Assembly: GCA_944389925.1 (NCBI GenBank)
Contig: CALXOD010000048.1
Coordinates: 1 to 45,929 of the forward strand
Direction: 5' to 3'
DNA from: an uncultured Victivallaceae bacterium
GTDB lineage: Bacteria > Verrucomicrobiota > Lentisphaeria > Victivallales > Victivallaceae
DNA length: 45,929 bases
Each line of letters begins with the position of its first letter. Positions within the stretch are counted from its first letter, which is position 1. Of the stretch, positions 27,119 through 34,557 are shown piece after piece. The notes under the pieces are model-generated. The model saw only the letters and a list, made by a program, of their open reading frames with translations. It was not told the DNA's origin and ran no database searches. A program made the translations under genes and the position numbers.

Positions 27119-27166
27119 ACTATAGCACGGTCTGAATGGATTGAAAAGTTTTTTTTTAAAAAAAAA
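27119..27166 (-). promoter_or_regulatory. Strong promoter with UP element for the small RNA
   Basis: On the minus strand: T9/A9 tract (27166-27149) just upstream, TTTTCA (27147-27142), a 17-nt spacer ending in TGC (extended -10), TATAGT (27124-27119), then 7 nt to the RNA 5' end. The A/T block occupies the usual UP-element position. Confidence 0.65.
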
Positions 27167-27267
27167 GAATATTTTTGAGTTTCCCGGGAAGAAATCTGTT
27201 TTTCCATGGGGACGTGCGGATCTGAAAACGATTCCGGTGCAGGGAGCGCCTGTCTTATTGCCAGTAG

Positions 27268-27306
27268 AAAAAAAACGGATACCGCTGTTCACGGCATCCG
27301 TTTTTT
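27268..27306 (-). terminator. Intrinsic terminator of the Gfo/Idh gene
   Basis: CGGATGCCG/CGGTATCCG arms (one C/A mismatch) flanked by A6 and T8 on the minus strand, 36 nt after the oxidoreductase stop. The A-tract before and T-tract after make it potentially bidirectional. Confidence 0.8.
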
Positions 27307-27341
27307 CCATTCCGGTCTCAGGAACCGGTTGGCATACAGGT

Positions 27342-28418
27342 TTATTCTGCGTTGCGCGGCAGCGGATTCTGCTTGTGAGCTTCTTCCATGACGTAAACCT
27401 GTTTGCGTACTTCCTCGTGCTTGATGATGGGTTCCGCACCGTTGACCAGGACATCGTACAGATTGTTGTACAAAGCGTGAACCAGACCGGAAAATCCGGT
27501 GGCGTTGCTGTTGTTATCAGTGTAAGTCCAGGTTTCTTCGTGCCAGGAGAGCTGTTCCGAGCAGTACTGGCGCTGATTGCTCCACGGTTTCCAGAATTCA
27601 TGCTTCGGCGCTTCCTCCGGCTTGAAGTATTTCCATTTCAAACCGTTCGGGCCGCCGGTCAGACCGCCGCGGGTGGCGCTGATATTGTACATTTCTCCCT
27701 GCGGATAAGCCTGGAAGGAGCTGACGATTACTTCGATATTCGGCTTCCCGGGGCCGTAGAGCGTGACGGATGCGTAGTTTTCCGCGTCGCCGCCCAGTCC
27801 CCAGTGATGGGCATACATCCGGGCGAACACTTGCGGATATCCTTCGCCAAACAGAACCACTGCCTGGTCAACCGGGTGCGGCCCGGTGTTGAAGAGATTG
27901 CCGGCGCATTCCTTCTGCAGCGTCTGCCAGTCCCAGCGGCGGGCGAATCCGCTCCAGTTCGACCGGATGCTGACGATATCGCCGAGAACACCGGACCGGA
28001 TGATTTCCTGCAATTTGATGAAGAACGGGTAAAAGCGGGAGTTCTGGAACGGGTAGAATACGACATTCGCTTCTCGGGCGGCAGCCGTCAGACGGTCGAA
28101 ATCAGCGACACAGGTGGCGGATGGTTTTTCACTGAGTACGTTGCGGCCTTTTTTCAGGGCAGCGAGAGAGGCTTCCACGTGGAAACGGCTCGGCGTGGCA
28201 TTGACGAAGAGGTCGATGTCCGCCTTGTCCAGCAGCTCCTGATAGTCGTTGTAGACGGCACAGCCGAACTCATTGACGGCGTCCTGACGCCGTTCGGGAA
28301 GTTGGTCTGCAACGGCGACGATTTGAAATTGTTCCGGTTTGTGTTTGAGGCAATTTGCGTGAATGCCGTATCCGCTGCGGCCGAATCCGGCGATGCCGAC
28401 TCTGATGACTTTGCTCAT
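27342..28418 (-). CDS. Gfo/Idh/MocA family oxidoreductase
   Basis: 358 residues. The N-terminal Rossmann fold has V-G-I-A-G-F-G-R-S-G-Y-G near residue 8. The family motif is L-S-E-K-P-S-A (about residues 94-100), and the C-terminal domain has N-T-G-P-H-P-V-D-Q-A around residue 180 with the usual catalytic-site His. These enzymes oxidise or reduce sugars, inositols and amino-sugars with NAD(P); the substrate is not evident. The promoter is the best consensus in the window (TTGACA-17-TATTAT) with a perfect LacI-type palindrome just after the start of transcription, which suggests induction by a sugar. A terminator follows, so it is monocistronic. Confidence 0.85.
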   Translation of the reverse strand: MSKVIRVGIAGFGRSGYGIHANCLKHKPEQFQIVAVADQLPERRQDAVNEFGCAVYNDYQELLDKADIDLFVNATPSRFHVEASLAALKKGRNVLSEKPSATCVADFDRLTAAAREANVVFYPFQNSRFYPFFIKLQEIIRSGVLGDIVSIRSNWSGFARRWDWQTLQKECAGNLFNTGPHPVDQAVVLFGEGYPQVFARMYAHHWGLGGDAENYASVTLYGPGKPNIEVIVSSFQAYPQGEMYNISATRGGLTGGPNGLKWKYFKPEEAPKHEFWKPWSNQRQYCSEQLSWHEETWTYTDNNSNATGFSGLVHALYNNLYDVLVNGAEPIIKHEEVRKQVYVMEEAHKQNPLPRNAE

Positions 28419-28484
28419 ACCCGCTTTCTCCTGCTGGATTCCGAGGTTTTACCTTTTGACCGGTTTTTGATTGTGGTGTTTTTA

Positions 28485-28496
28485 TAAACCGGTTTA
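28485..28496. promoter_or_regulatory. Putative LacI/GalR-family operator
   Basis: TAAACCGGTTTA is a perfect 12-bp palindrome with the central CG and A/T flanks typical of LacI-family sites. It lies at about +5 to +16 of the leftward promoter, a position that blocks transcription. Confidence 0.55.
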
Positions 28497-28506
28497 ACTT
28501 TGGAAT

Positions 28507-28535
28507 ATAATACTCTGTCGAAAAAGATATGTCAA
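28507..28535 (-). promoter_or_regulatory. Consensus promoter of the Gfo/Idh gene
   Basis: On the minus strand: TTGACA (28535-28530), a 17-nt spacer, TATTAT (28512-28507). It has no TGn extension, unlike most promoters here. The leader is about 80 nt and includes the operator. Confidence 0.75.
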
Positions 28536-28720
28536 ACACACAAAGTGAGAAAAATCAAAAATAGGGAAAATATTACATCAAATATCAGAAAAAAAGAGAA
28601 AAAATAAAAAGGATAGGGTAAAAACCGTTTGATTTTTGGAATAAGACAGATTAGGGTAAATGCAGATCGTGTGAAAGATCGTTGGAACACCAAAAACCCT
28701 CAATTTTAAGGAGAGTTCAT

Positions 28721-29482
28721 ATGTTAGTGGCATTGCTGATTGTCGTCATGCTTGCGTCATTGGTCGGGATGATTATCTGTAACAAAAAGCAGAATGTCAT
28801 GCCGACGGCCAAAATCATCGCCATGGTGCTGATGGTAGTGGTGGTGGTTTGCGGGGTTTTGTTGATGAAACAAATGGATGTCTTCGGCGGCAGCACCGAC
28901 TCTCTGCGGGCCAATGAAACGAAGTTCTTTACTTCTCAGGGATATGTCGTCGGCAAGTTTATCGGTTCCGGAGTCGGTGCCGGTAAAGTGTTGATTGTCG
29001 CAGAAAACGGTTATGAAAACGATACCCGGTTGCCGTTGCTGGCCGAAGCGATCAAAGAAGGCATGGGCGGTGGTGAAGTAGTGATCGACACCATCAATCT
29101 TCCCTCGAACGATCCCAATATGATCGAGCCTCTGATGGAACGCATGTCGGCCAAAGATTTTGATGCGCTGGTGGCCAAGCATTCCGATGCCAAAGTGATT
29201 CTCTCGATGGTCGGTGTGCCGCGTGACGCCGCCCGTATGAAACTCTTCAAGGATGCAATGGCGGGCAAGGGACCGGCGCTGATTCTGGTTGGCTACAGCG
29301 AAATGCCGGGCATGGCCATGGCGATCGCCAAGGGCGCGATCAGTGCGGTGGTGACGGTCAGCCCGAAGGCGGTTTTCGACGAAAAGGCGGCTCCGAGCGA
29401 TCCGCAGGAAGCGTTTAATGTCCGGTATGTGCTGGTCAACAAGGACAATGTTCAGGAATATGCTTCGCTGTTCGGCAACTGA
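28721..29482 (+). CDS. Membrane-anchored protein of unknown function
   Basis: 253 residues from ATG 28721, with AAGGAG (28708-28713) 7 nt upstream; the longer in-frame extension has no ribosome site. Two closely spaced hydrophobic helices (about 2-20 and 31-48) are followed by a soluble alpha/beta domain with alternating strands: G-K-V-L-I-V-A-E-N-G-Y, A-K-V-I-L-S-M-V-G-V-P, P-A-L-I-L-V-G-Y-S and I-S-A-V-V-T-V-S-P. This looks like a periplasmic-binding or Rossmann-like fold, but no ligand motif is recognised. A strong terminator follows directly, so it is probably monocistronic. Confidence 0.65.
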   Translation: MLVALLIVVMLASLVGMIICNKKQNVMPTAKIIAMVLMVVVVVCGVLLMKQMDVFGGSTDSLRANETKFFTSQGYVVGKFIGSGVGAGKVLIVAENGYENDTRLPLLAEAIKEGMGGGEVVIDTINLPSNDPNMIEPLMERMSAKDFDALVAKHSDAKVILSMVGVPRDAARMKLFKDAMAGKGPALILVGYSEMPGMAMAIAKGAISAVVTVSPKAVFDEKAAPSDPQEAFNVRYVLVNKDNVQEYASLFGN

Positions 29483-29515
29483 TCCGGCGAAAGCGGAATC
29501 TCTGTAATGATTCGC

Positions 29516-29551
29516 AACGGCGGCGCTCTTATGGGCGCCGCCGTTTTTTTT
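29516..29551 (+). terminator. Strong intrinsic terminator
   Basis: AACGGCGGCGC (29516-29526) pairs with the arm ending at 29545 around a TTAT-centred loop, followed by T8 (29544-29551). It lies 34 nt after the stop of the 28721-29482 gene. Confidence 0.9.
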
Positions 29552-29580
29552 AAGAAGCAACGGCATGAGGATCATGACGT

Positions 29581-30627
29581 ATGGAGATGCGGGAACGCTG
29601 TGCTCTGAAAGAACAATTTTTCGGCTGTGGAACGCTGCATGACGACGGCGTCGTCTGGAGAATTCGACCGGATGGGTGGGGACTGTTTCCTGTCCTGGTG
29701 CTGATGCTGACCGGGGGAGTGACGGTGGCCTGCGGAACGTACACGGCGTTCGGCGACATGGCGCTGGGAGCGTTTGGAATGGTGTTCGGGACGGGATTTT
29801 TCTGCTTGGGCCTTTTCATGGCGCGCGGTTGTCGGCAACGGATTGTATTTGATTTGCAGCGCGAGGTTTGTCGGAATGACGGGGCCGGAGCCGCCAAGTC
29901 CGGCTGGGCACCGGATGGAATACCTTTTTCCGAAATTGCGGCGGTGCAGGTTCTGGAAAAGACGGTGAGGTTTTCCGGCAACCATATTCGCTGTTGCGAG
30001 ATGAATCTGGTGAAACGGGATGGCAGCAGACTTCATCTGCTCGATTCCATGAGCCGCCGCCGGATCGAGCGGGATGCCGCAAGGCTGGCGGGAAAGCTGG
30101 GCCTGCCGCTGTGTATCGACGTGACGCCGGCTGAAGGCGGAAAATCCGATTGGCTGCCGGTGGTGCTGGCGGGGGGGCTGCTGCTGGCGGTTGGCGCCAT
30201 GTTTCTATGGTTTTTTACGCTCTCTCCGATTCTGACAGCCTATGCCAGCCGCGCCTGGGTGGAGGTGCCGGGCAAGGTGCTTTCCTCTGAGCTGGTTCGC
30301 AGTCGTTCTACCGGCAGGAATGCATCGACGACCTGGCGGATTCTGATCCGGTATGAATATGAATATGCCGGAGTTCGCTACGAGGGCGACCGCTTTGACC
30401 TGATCCGTTCGGAGCATAGTTCCAATATCGGAGTGCAGTCCATGCGGCAGGTGGTGCGGGCTCACCCGCCGGGAACGCCGGTTTCCTGCTACGTCAATCC
30501 GGAAAATCCGCAGGAGGCGTTGATCAGTCGCGAACTGTCCGGGAGTTTCTGGGGGATCGCCTGGTTTCCACTGTCGTTTGTCGCGTTCGGCATGATCTGC
30601 GTTTTTGCCGGGCTGCGGCGGCGATAA
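29581..30627 (+). CDS. Membrane protein with DUF3592-like C-terminal domain
   Basis: 348 residues. Hydrophobic helices lie at about 36-56, 60-82, 185-212 and 320-340. The region about 85-180 shares its motif order with the protein at 25086-25790 (I-V-F-D-L-Q-R-E, F-S-E-I-A-A-V-Q-V-L-E, C-E-M-N-L-V-K-R-D-G-S-R). Residues about 220-315 look like DUF3592: W-V-E-V-P-G-K-V-L-S-S-E-L, Y-E-Y-E-Y-A-G-V-R-Y-E-G-D-R and G-T-P-V-S-C-Y-V-N-P-E-N-P. Start ATG 29581 has GAGGA 9 nt upstream; ATG 29587 is also possible. Function is unknown. It is followed by the TtcA-like gene 24 nt later. Confidence 0.7.
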   Translation: MEMRERCALKEQFFGCGTLHDDGVVWRIRPDGWGLFPVLVLMLTGGVTVACGTYTAFGDMALGAFGMVFGTGFFCLGLFMARGCRQRIVFDLQREVCRNDGAGAAKSGWAPDGIPFSEIAAVQVLEKTVRFSGNHIRCCEMNLVKRDGSRLHLLDSMSRRRIERDAARLAGKLGLPLCIDVTPAEGGKSDWLPVVLAGGLLLAVGAMFLWFFTLSPILTAYASRAWVEVPGKVLSSELVRSRSTGRNASTTWRILIRYEYEYAGVRYEGDRFDLIRSEHSSNIGVQSMRQVVRAHPPGTPVSCYVNPENPQEALISRELSGSFWGIAWFPLSFVAFGMICVFAGLRRR

Positions 30628-30651
30628 CGGGGAGATCGGAAAGGAATGGGG

Positions 30652-31422
30652 ATGGAGAAGAAAAAAGATCCGGAGCGGAGCCGCGCTTTCCGGGAACTCT
30701 GCCGTCTGGCCGGGCAGGCTGTCGGTCGTTACCGGATGATTACCGGCGGCGAAAGGATTCTGATCGGGGTTTCCGGCGGCAAGGACAGTTTGATGCTGAC
30801 GCATGTACTGTATGCGATGCGGCGGCGTTCGCCGGTACCGTTTGAGTTGTATCCGGCGGTTTTTGATCCCGGATTTTCGGAATTCGGGCTGGAACGGTTG
30901 CGAAGCTACTGTATGCGGCAGGGGTGGCCGCTGCAGGTGGTGTCACTGCCGGTGGGGGATATCGTCCGGGAAAAGGCAGTATCCACTCCCTGCATGCTGT
31001 GTGCCCGGTTGCGTCGGGGAAAGCTCTATGGGTTGGCGGCTGAATTGCGGTGCGGGCACCTGGCGCTGGGGCAGCATCTGGACGACGCGCTGGCTTCGTT
31101 TCTGATGAGTTTCTGCCGGGGGCAGGGGCTCACAACCATGGGACCGAACGTGCGGGCGGAGCGCGAACCGGTTCGGGTCATCCGACCGTTGATCCTGGCG
31201 CCGGAGCAGTTGATCCGGGAGGCGGCGGCTGAATTTGAATTGCCCGAGGCGGGGAAGTGTGCTTACGCGGAACAGTTGGAGGTGAATGGCGACCGGGCGT
31301 ATTTCAAACGTCTGGTCGAGGAACTGGAGCAGCGCATGCCGCATGTGCGGGCACAGATGCTGCATTCCCTGTGCCGTTTGCAGCCGGAATATCTGTTGGA
31401 TCCGCGCTTCCTTGCGGAGTGA
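30652..31422 (+). CDS. TtcA-like tRNA 2-thiolation PP-loop ATPase
   Basis: 256 residues from ATG 30652. AAGGA (30641-30645) is 6 nt upstream of it but directly abuts the ATG at 30646, so the later start is preferred. The PP-loop S-G-G-K-D-S (about residue 40) binds ATP. C-M-L-C-A-R-L-R-R-G-K-L-Y near 120 corresponds to the CxxC iron-sulfur ligands of TtcA, and G-K-C-A-Y near 200 may give the third cysteine. L-A-L-G-Q-H-L-D-D resembles the TtcA G-H-H-x-D-D motif. TtcA makes 2-thiocytidine at position 32 of some tRNAs using a 4Fe-4S cluster. The exact tRNA target is unproven. Confidence 0.78.
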   Translation: MEKKKDPERSRAFRELCRLAGQAVGRYRMITGGERILIGVSGGKDSLMLTHVLYAMRRRSPVPFELYPAVFDPGFSEFGLERLRSYCMRQGWPLQVVSLPVGDIVREKAVSTPCMLCARLRRGKLYGLAAELRCGHLALGQHLDDALASFLMSFCRGQGLTTMGPNVRAEREPVRVIRPLILAPEQLIREAAAEFELPEAGKCAYAEQLEVNGDRAYFKRLVEELEQRMPHVRAQMLHSLCRLQPEYLLDPRFLAE

Positions 31423-31763
31423 CCTGCTGCCGCGAAGAGGAGAGGGGCGCGAATGGAGGGGCAGGAGGGCGGGAAGTTTTTTTCCGGTTTTCTTTTCAAT
31501 ACGGGGAATTTGTGTTATATTACCGATGTGAAAATGAAGAGAGGAGATGGACGCGGAATAACCATGAATCCGGATGAGCAGTTCCAACGGTGTGCATCTG
31601 GTCGAGTCCCTTCCCGCGGCAAGTGGTGCGGTGCGTACACCGGCCCTGATGGAAGTTCCCGGTGGCAATAGTATTGCTTGTGGAAAGCAGAATCGCGGCA
31701 GTCATTGCCAGATGATTCAGGCGGCCAATCCCCCTTTATAAAGTCAGTGTATACAATGTGCGA
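31423..31763. other. Long leader region upstream of the nonulosonic acid operon
   Basis: 341 nt without a convincing gene. It carries a promoter (31493-31521) and then a predicted 5' leader of about 235 nt. In the leader are a CGGTG/CACCG hairpin (near 31630), a GCAATA-G-TATTGC palindrome (31665-31677) and a nested GAATC..GGCA/TGCC..GATTC stem (near 31691-31719). Small frames at 31534-31671 (45 codons) and 31574-31741 (55 codons) have no well-placed ribosome site. Confidence 0.5.
31493..31521 (+). promoter_or_regulatory. Promoter of the nonulosonic acid operon
   Basis: TTTTCA (31493-31498), a 17-nt spacer ending in TGT, then TATATT (31516-31521). The -35 is the same hexamer as at the small-RNA promoter. 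Confidence 0.5.
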
Positions 31764-32945
31764 ATGATGAAAACGGAAATTGCCAGACTTGTGGAACTGA
31801 TTCGGGAGCTTTATCCCGATCGGGAGCGGATTGCGCTGCATGAACCGGTGTTTGTCGGCCGGGAACGTGAATATGTGCTGGCGGCGATCGATTCGACGTT
31901 TGTTTCTTCCGTGGGGGCTTATGTCGACCGTTTTGAGCGTATGTTGGCGGAGAGGGTTGGAGCGGCTTTTGCCGTGGCTACGGTCAACGGGACCAGTGCG
32001 CTGCATGCCGCGCTGCTGGTAGCGGGGGTGCAACCGGGGGATCGGGTGCTGACGCAGCCGCTCAGTTTTGTAGCGACATGTAACGCAATTCATTATTGTG
32101 GAGCGGAGCCGGTGTTTCTGGATGTGGATCCGGATACCGCAGGGTTGTCTCCGGCGGCGGTCGCGTCTTATCTGAAGGAACACTGTGTACGGCGGGCGGG
32201 GCAATGTATTTTGAAGAGCGACGGCGGGCGGGTGTCTGCCTGCGTGCCGATGCATACATTCGGACTGCCGGGACGTGTGGAAGAGTTGGCGGAACTTTGC
32301 TCGGAATGGGGGCTTATGCTGGTGGAAGATGCGGCGGAGGCATTGGGCAGCCGGATCGGGGACCGTCAGCTGGGGACATTCGGCCGGCTGGGGATTTTCA
32401 GCTTCAATGGGAACAAAACCGTAACCTGCGGCGGCGGCGGCGCGATCGTAACGGACGATCCCGAACTGGCGCGCCGGGCAAAACACCTGACGACCACGGC
32501 GAAGGTGCCCCATCGGTACGAATTTTTCCATGACGAGGCGGGGTTCAACTACCGGATGCCGAACATCAATGCCGCATTAGCCTGTGCGCAGCTGGAGCAG
32601 CTGCCGGTTTTTCTGGAGAACAAGCGGGAGACCGCGCGGTGTTACGCGGCGTTTTTTGCCGACGGGCCATGGACGTTCTTGCAGGAGCGTTCCGGGACAA
32701 GTTCCAATTACTGGCTGAATGCGATACGGTGTCGGAATCGGGCGGAACGGGACGAAGTACTGCAGGAGACCAACGACCGGCAGATCATGACCCGTCCGGC
32801 ATGGAGATTGTTATCGGAGCTGCCGATGTATCGTCATTGTTTCCGGAGCGCATTGCCGAACGCGGAGGCATTGGCGGAGCAGCTGGTGAATTTGCCGAGC
32901 GGCGTCCGTCCGGAAGCGTTGCCGAAAAGCGGAGCGGGCGTATGA
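31764..32945 (+). CDS. legC: LegC-type DegT/DnrJ/EryC1 aminotransferase
   Basis: 393 residues from ATG 31764 (ATG 31767 and GTG 31758 are alternatives; none has a clear ribosome site). A PLP sugar aminotransferase that adds the amino group at C4 of a nucleotide-linked 4-keto-6-deoxy hexosamine. I-A-L-H-E-P-V-F-V-G-x-E and F-V-S-S-V-G near the start are LegC-like. V-E-D-A-A-E-A-L-G-S holds the PLP aspartate, and Lys218 in F-N-G-N-K-T-V-T forms the Schiff base, followed by C-G-G-G-G-A-I-V-T-D-D. It heads eight overlapping genes that together make a CMP-nonulosonic acid. The substrate identity (GDP- or UDP-linked) is inferred from neighbours. Confidence 0.85.
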   Translation: MMKTEIARLVELIRELYPDRERIALHEPVFVGREREYVLAAIDSTFVSSVGAYVDRFERMLAERVGAAFAVATVNGTSALHAALLVAGVQPGDRVLTQPLSFVATCNAIHYCGAEPVFLDVDPDTAGLSPAAVASYLKEHCVRRAGQCILKSDGGRVSACVPMHTFGLPGRVEELAELCSEWGLMLVEDAAEALGSRIGDRQLGTFGRLGIFSFNGNKTVTCGGGGAIVTDDPELARRAKHLTTTAKVPHRYEFFHDEAGFNYRMPNINAALACAQLEQLPVFLENKRETARCYAAFFADGPWTFLQERSGTSSNYWLNAIRCRNRAERDEVLQETNDRQIMTRPAWRLLSELPMYRHCFRSALPNAEALAEQLVNLPSGVRPEALPKSGAGV

Positions 32946-33556
32946 AAAAAAACGAAAATCTGCTGCTGCTGGGCGGCGGCGGGCACTGCCGCTCCTGCAT
33001 CGAGGTGATCGAGAGCACGGGCCAATGGCGGATTATCGGTATCGTGGATCCGAATCTGCCGCCGGGATCCATGTTGTACGGATATCCGGTATTGGGCGAC
33101 GATGACCATCTGGCACAATGGCGGGATCGCGCGTCATACGCGCTGGTGACGGTGGGACAGATCCACACTGCGCAGGTGCGGCAGAGGCTGTTTGCATGGC
33201 TGACTGAGAATGGTTTTTCCGCGGCGACGGTAATATCTTCGCGGGCGTACGTGTCCCCGCGGGCACGGATCGGCGCGGGTACGATCGTGCTGCATGATGC
33301 GCTGATTAATGCCGGAAGTATTGTCGGCGAAAACTGTATCGTCAACACCAAGGCGTTGATTGAACATGACTGTCGGGTGGGGGCGCATTGCCATATCGCC
33401 ACCGGGGCACGAGTGAACGGGACCGTGCGGATCGGTGCCGGATCATTTATCGGGAGCGGGGCGATTGTGGTCAACGACGTGGTTCTGCCGGAAAACAGTT
33501 TTATCCGGGCCGGGGAACTGGTGCGCCGCAGTTGCGCAGAAGGAGCCGGAATATGA
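32942..33556 (+). CDS. PglD/NeuD-like sugar O/N-acetyltransferase
   Basis: 204 residues. The N-terminal Rossmann-like piece L-L-L-G-G-G-G-H-C-R-S-C binds sugar nucleotide. The C-terminal half is a left-handed beta-helix of hexapeptide repeats (A-R-I-G-A-G-T-I-V, I-V-G-E-N-C-I-V, C-R-V-G-A-H-C-H-I, V-R-I-G-A-G-S-F-I-G). PglD acetylates the 4-amino sugar with acetyl-CoA, its catalytic His lying near E-H-D-C, also seen here. In a legionaminic pathway this would do the LegH job of N-acetylating the amino group made by LegC. The 4-nt overlap with legC and with the synthase gene supports a coupled role. Confidence 0.82.
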   Translation: MKKNENLLLLGGGGHCRSCIEVIESTGQWRIIGIVDPNLPPGSMLYGYPVLGDDDHLAQWRDRASYALVTVGQIHTAQVRQRLFAWLTENGFSAATVISSRAYVSPRARIGAGTIVLHDALINAGSIVGENCIVNTKALIEHDCRVGAHCHIATGARVNGTVRIGAGSFIGSGAIVVNDVVLPENSFIRAGELVRRSCAEGAGI

Positions 33557-34557
33557 ACGGGCATTGCCTGATTATTGCAGAAGCGGGTGTCAATCACAAC
33601 GGTGATCCGGTGCTGGCAAAACGGCTGATCGATGCGGCGGCGGACGCCGGCGCCGATGCGGTAAAATTCCAAACCTTTCGGGCGGATGAACTGGCGGCGC
33701 CAGGCGCGCCGAAAGCGGCGTATCAGCAGGAACGCAGTGACGCCGGAGAAAGCCAGCTGGAAATGCTCCGGCACCTGGAGTTGAGCTGTGCCGATTTTGC
33801 CGGGCTGGCAGCGCATGCGGCGGCGCGCGGCATTGCCTTTCTCTCGACGGCATTCGATCCGGAGAGTCTGGCAATGCTGGTGGCGCTGGGCGTATCCCGC
33901 ATAAAAATTCCTTCCGGAGAGATTACCAATCCATCTCTGCTGCGGGCGGCGGCACGTTGCCGGTTGCCGATTCTGCTTTCAACGGGCATGAGTACGCTGG
34001 AGGAGGTGCGGGAGGCACTGACATTGCTGGAGCGGGAACAGGCGGGGCCGGTAACACTGCTGCACTGTACCACGGCATATCCGGCACCGTTTGCGGAGGT
34101 GAATCTGAACGTGCTGAAGACGCTGCGGCTGGCGTTTCCGGGAGTGGCGGTGGGATATTCCGACCATACTCCGGGGATTGCGGTGGCGGTAGCGGCGGCG
34201 GCGCTGGGGGCGACGGTGCTGGAAAAACATCTGACGCTGGATCGACGGCTGCCCGGTGTGGATCAGGCCGCATCATTGGAACCGGCGGAATTGGCGGAAC
34301 TGGTCCATTCCGTGCGGCAGGTGGAAGCCGCGCTGGGGGACGGACGAAAGGAACCAGCGGCGGGGGAATGGGCCAATCGTGCGGTGGCGCGGCGCAGCAT
34401 TGTCGCCTCGCGACCGATTACCGCAGGTGAATGTTTCAGCGAAGAGAATCTGACGTTCCGGCGCCCGGGAACAGGGATTTCACCGATGCGGATCGGGACT
34501 TTGCTGGGACGTCGGGCAGAGCGGAACTACCGGGAAAACGAGGCGATCGATGAGTAG
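33553..34557 (+). CDS. neuB: N-acylneuraminate/legionaminate synthase (NeuB/LegI family)
   Basis: 334 residues. It condenses phosphoenolpyruvate with a free 2-acetamido (or 2,4-diacetamido) sugar to form the nine-carbon acid. The TIM barrel shows I-I-A-E-A-G-V-N-H-N-G-D, A-D-A-V-K-F-Q-T-F, K-I-P-S-G-E-I-T-N, L-S-T-G-M-S-T-L-E-E-V, L-H-C-T-T-A-Y-P and Y-S-D-H-T-P-G, all synthase signatures. The C-terminal SAF/antifreeze-like domain starts about residue 275 (A-R-R-S-I-V-A). It begins 4 nt inside the acetyltransferase gene and its end overlaps the epimerase gene by 8 nt. Legionaminic rather than sialic acid is inferred from the LegC and acetyltransferase neighbours. Confidence 0.9.
   Translation: MNGHCLIIAEAGVNHNGDPVLAKRLIDAAADAGADAVKFQTFRADELAAPGAPKAAYQQERSDAGESQLEMLRHLELSCADFAGLAAHAAARGIAFLSTAFDPESLAMLVALGVSRIKIPSGEITNPSLLRAAARCRLPILLSTGMSTLEEVREALTLLEREQAGPVTLLHCTTAYPAPFAEVNLNVLKTLRLAFPGVAVGYSDHTPGIAVAVAAAALGATVLEKHLTLDRRLPGVDQAASLEPAELAELVHSVRQVEAALGDGRKEPAAGEWANRAVARRSIVASRPITAGECFSEENLTFRRPGTGISPMRIGTLLGRRAERNYRENEAIDE

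Larger units (their letters stand above)
28419..28720. other. AT-rich divergent regulatory region
   Basis: About 300 nt between divergent genes with no coding signal. It holds the LacI-type operator at 28485-28496, the consensus leftward promoter at 28507-28535, related sites GACCGGTTTT (28458-28467) and AAAACCGTTT (28621-28630), and a weak rightward promoter TTGATT-17-TAGGGT (28629-28657). Confidence 0.5.

Noticed and set aside
27060-27125. Plus-strand 21-codon frame starting at ATG 27060 with GGAG upstream
   Set aside because: It lies inside the small-RNA gene on the other strand. The ribosome-site look comes from the complement of the C/U-rich loops, and no promoter is seen for it.
31534-31741. 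Two small frames (45 and 55 codons) upstream of legC
   Set aside because: No well-placed ribosome site and no recognisable similarity; kept as part of the leader.
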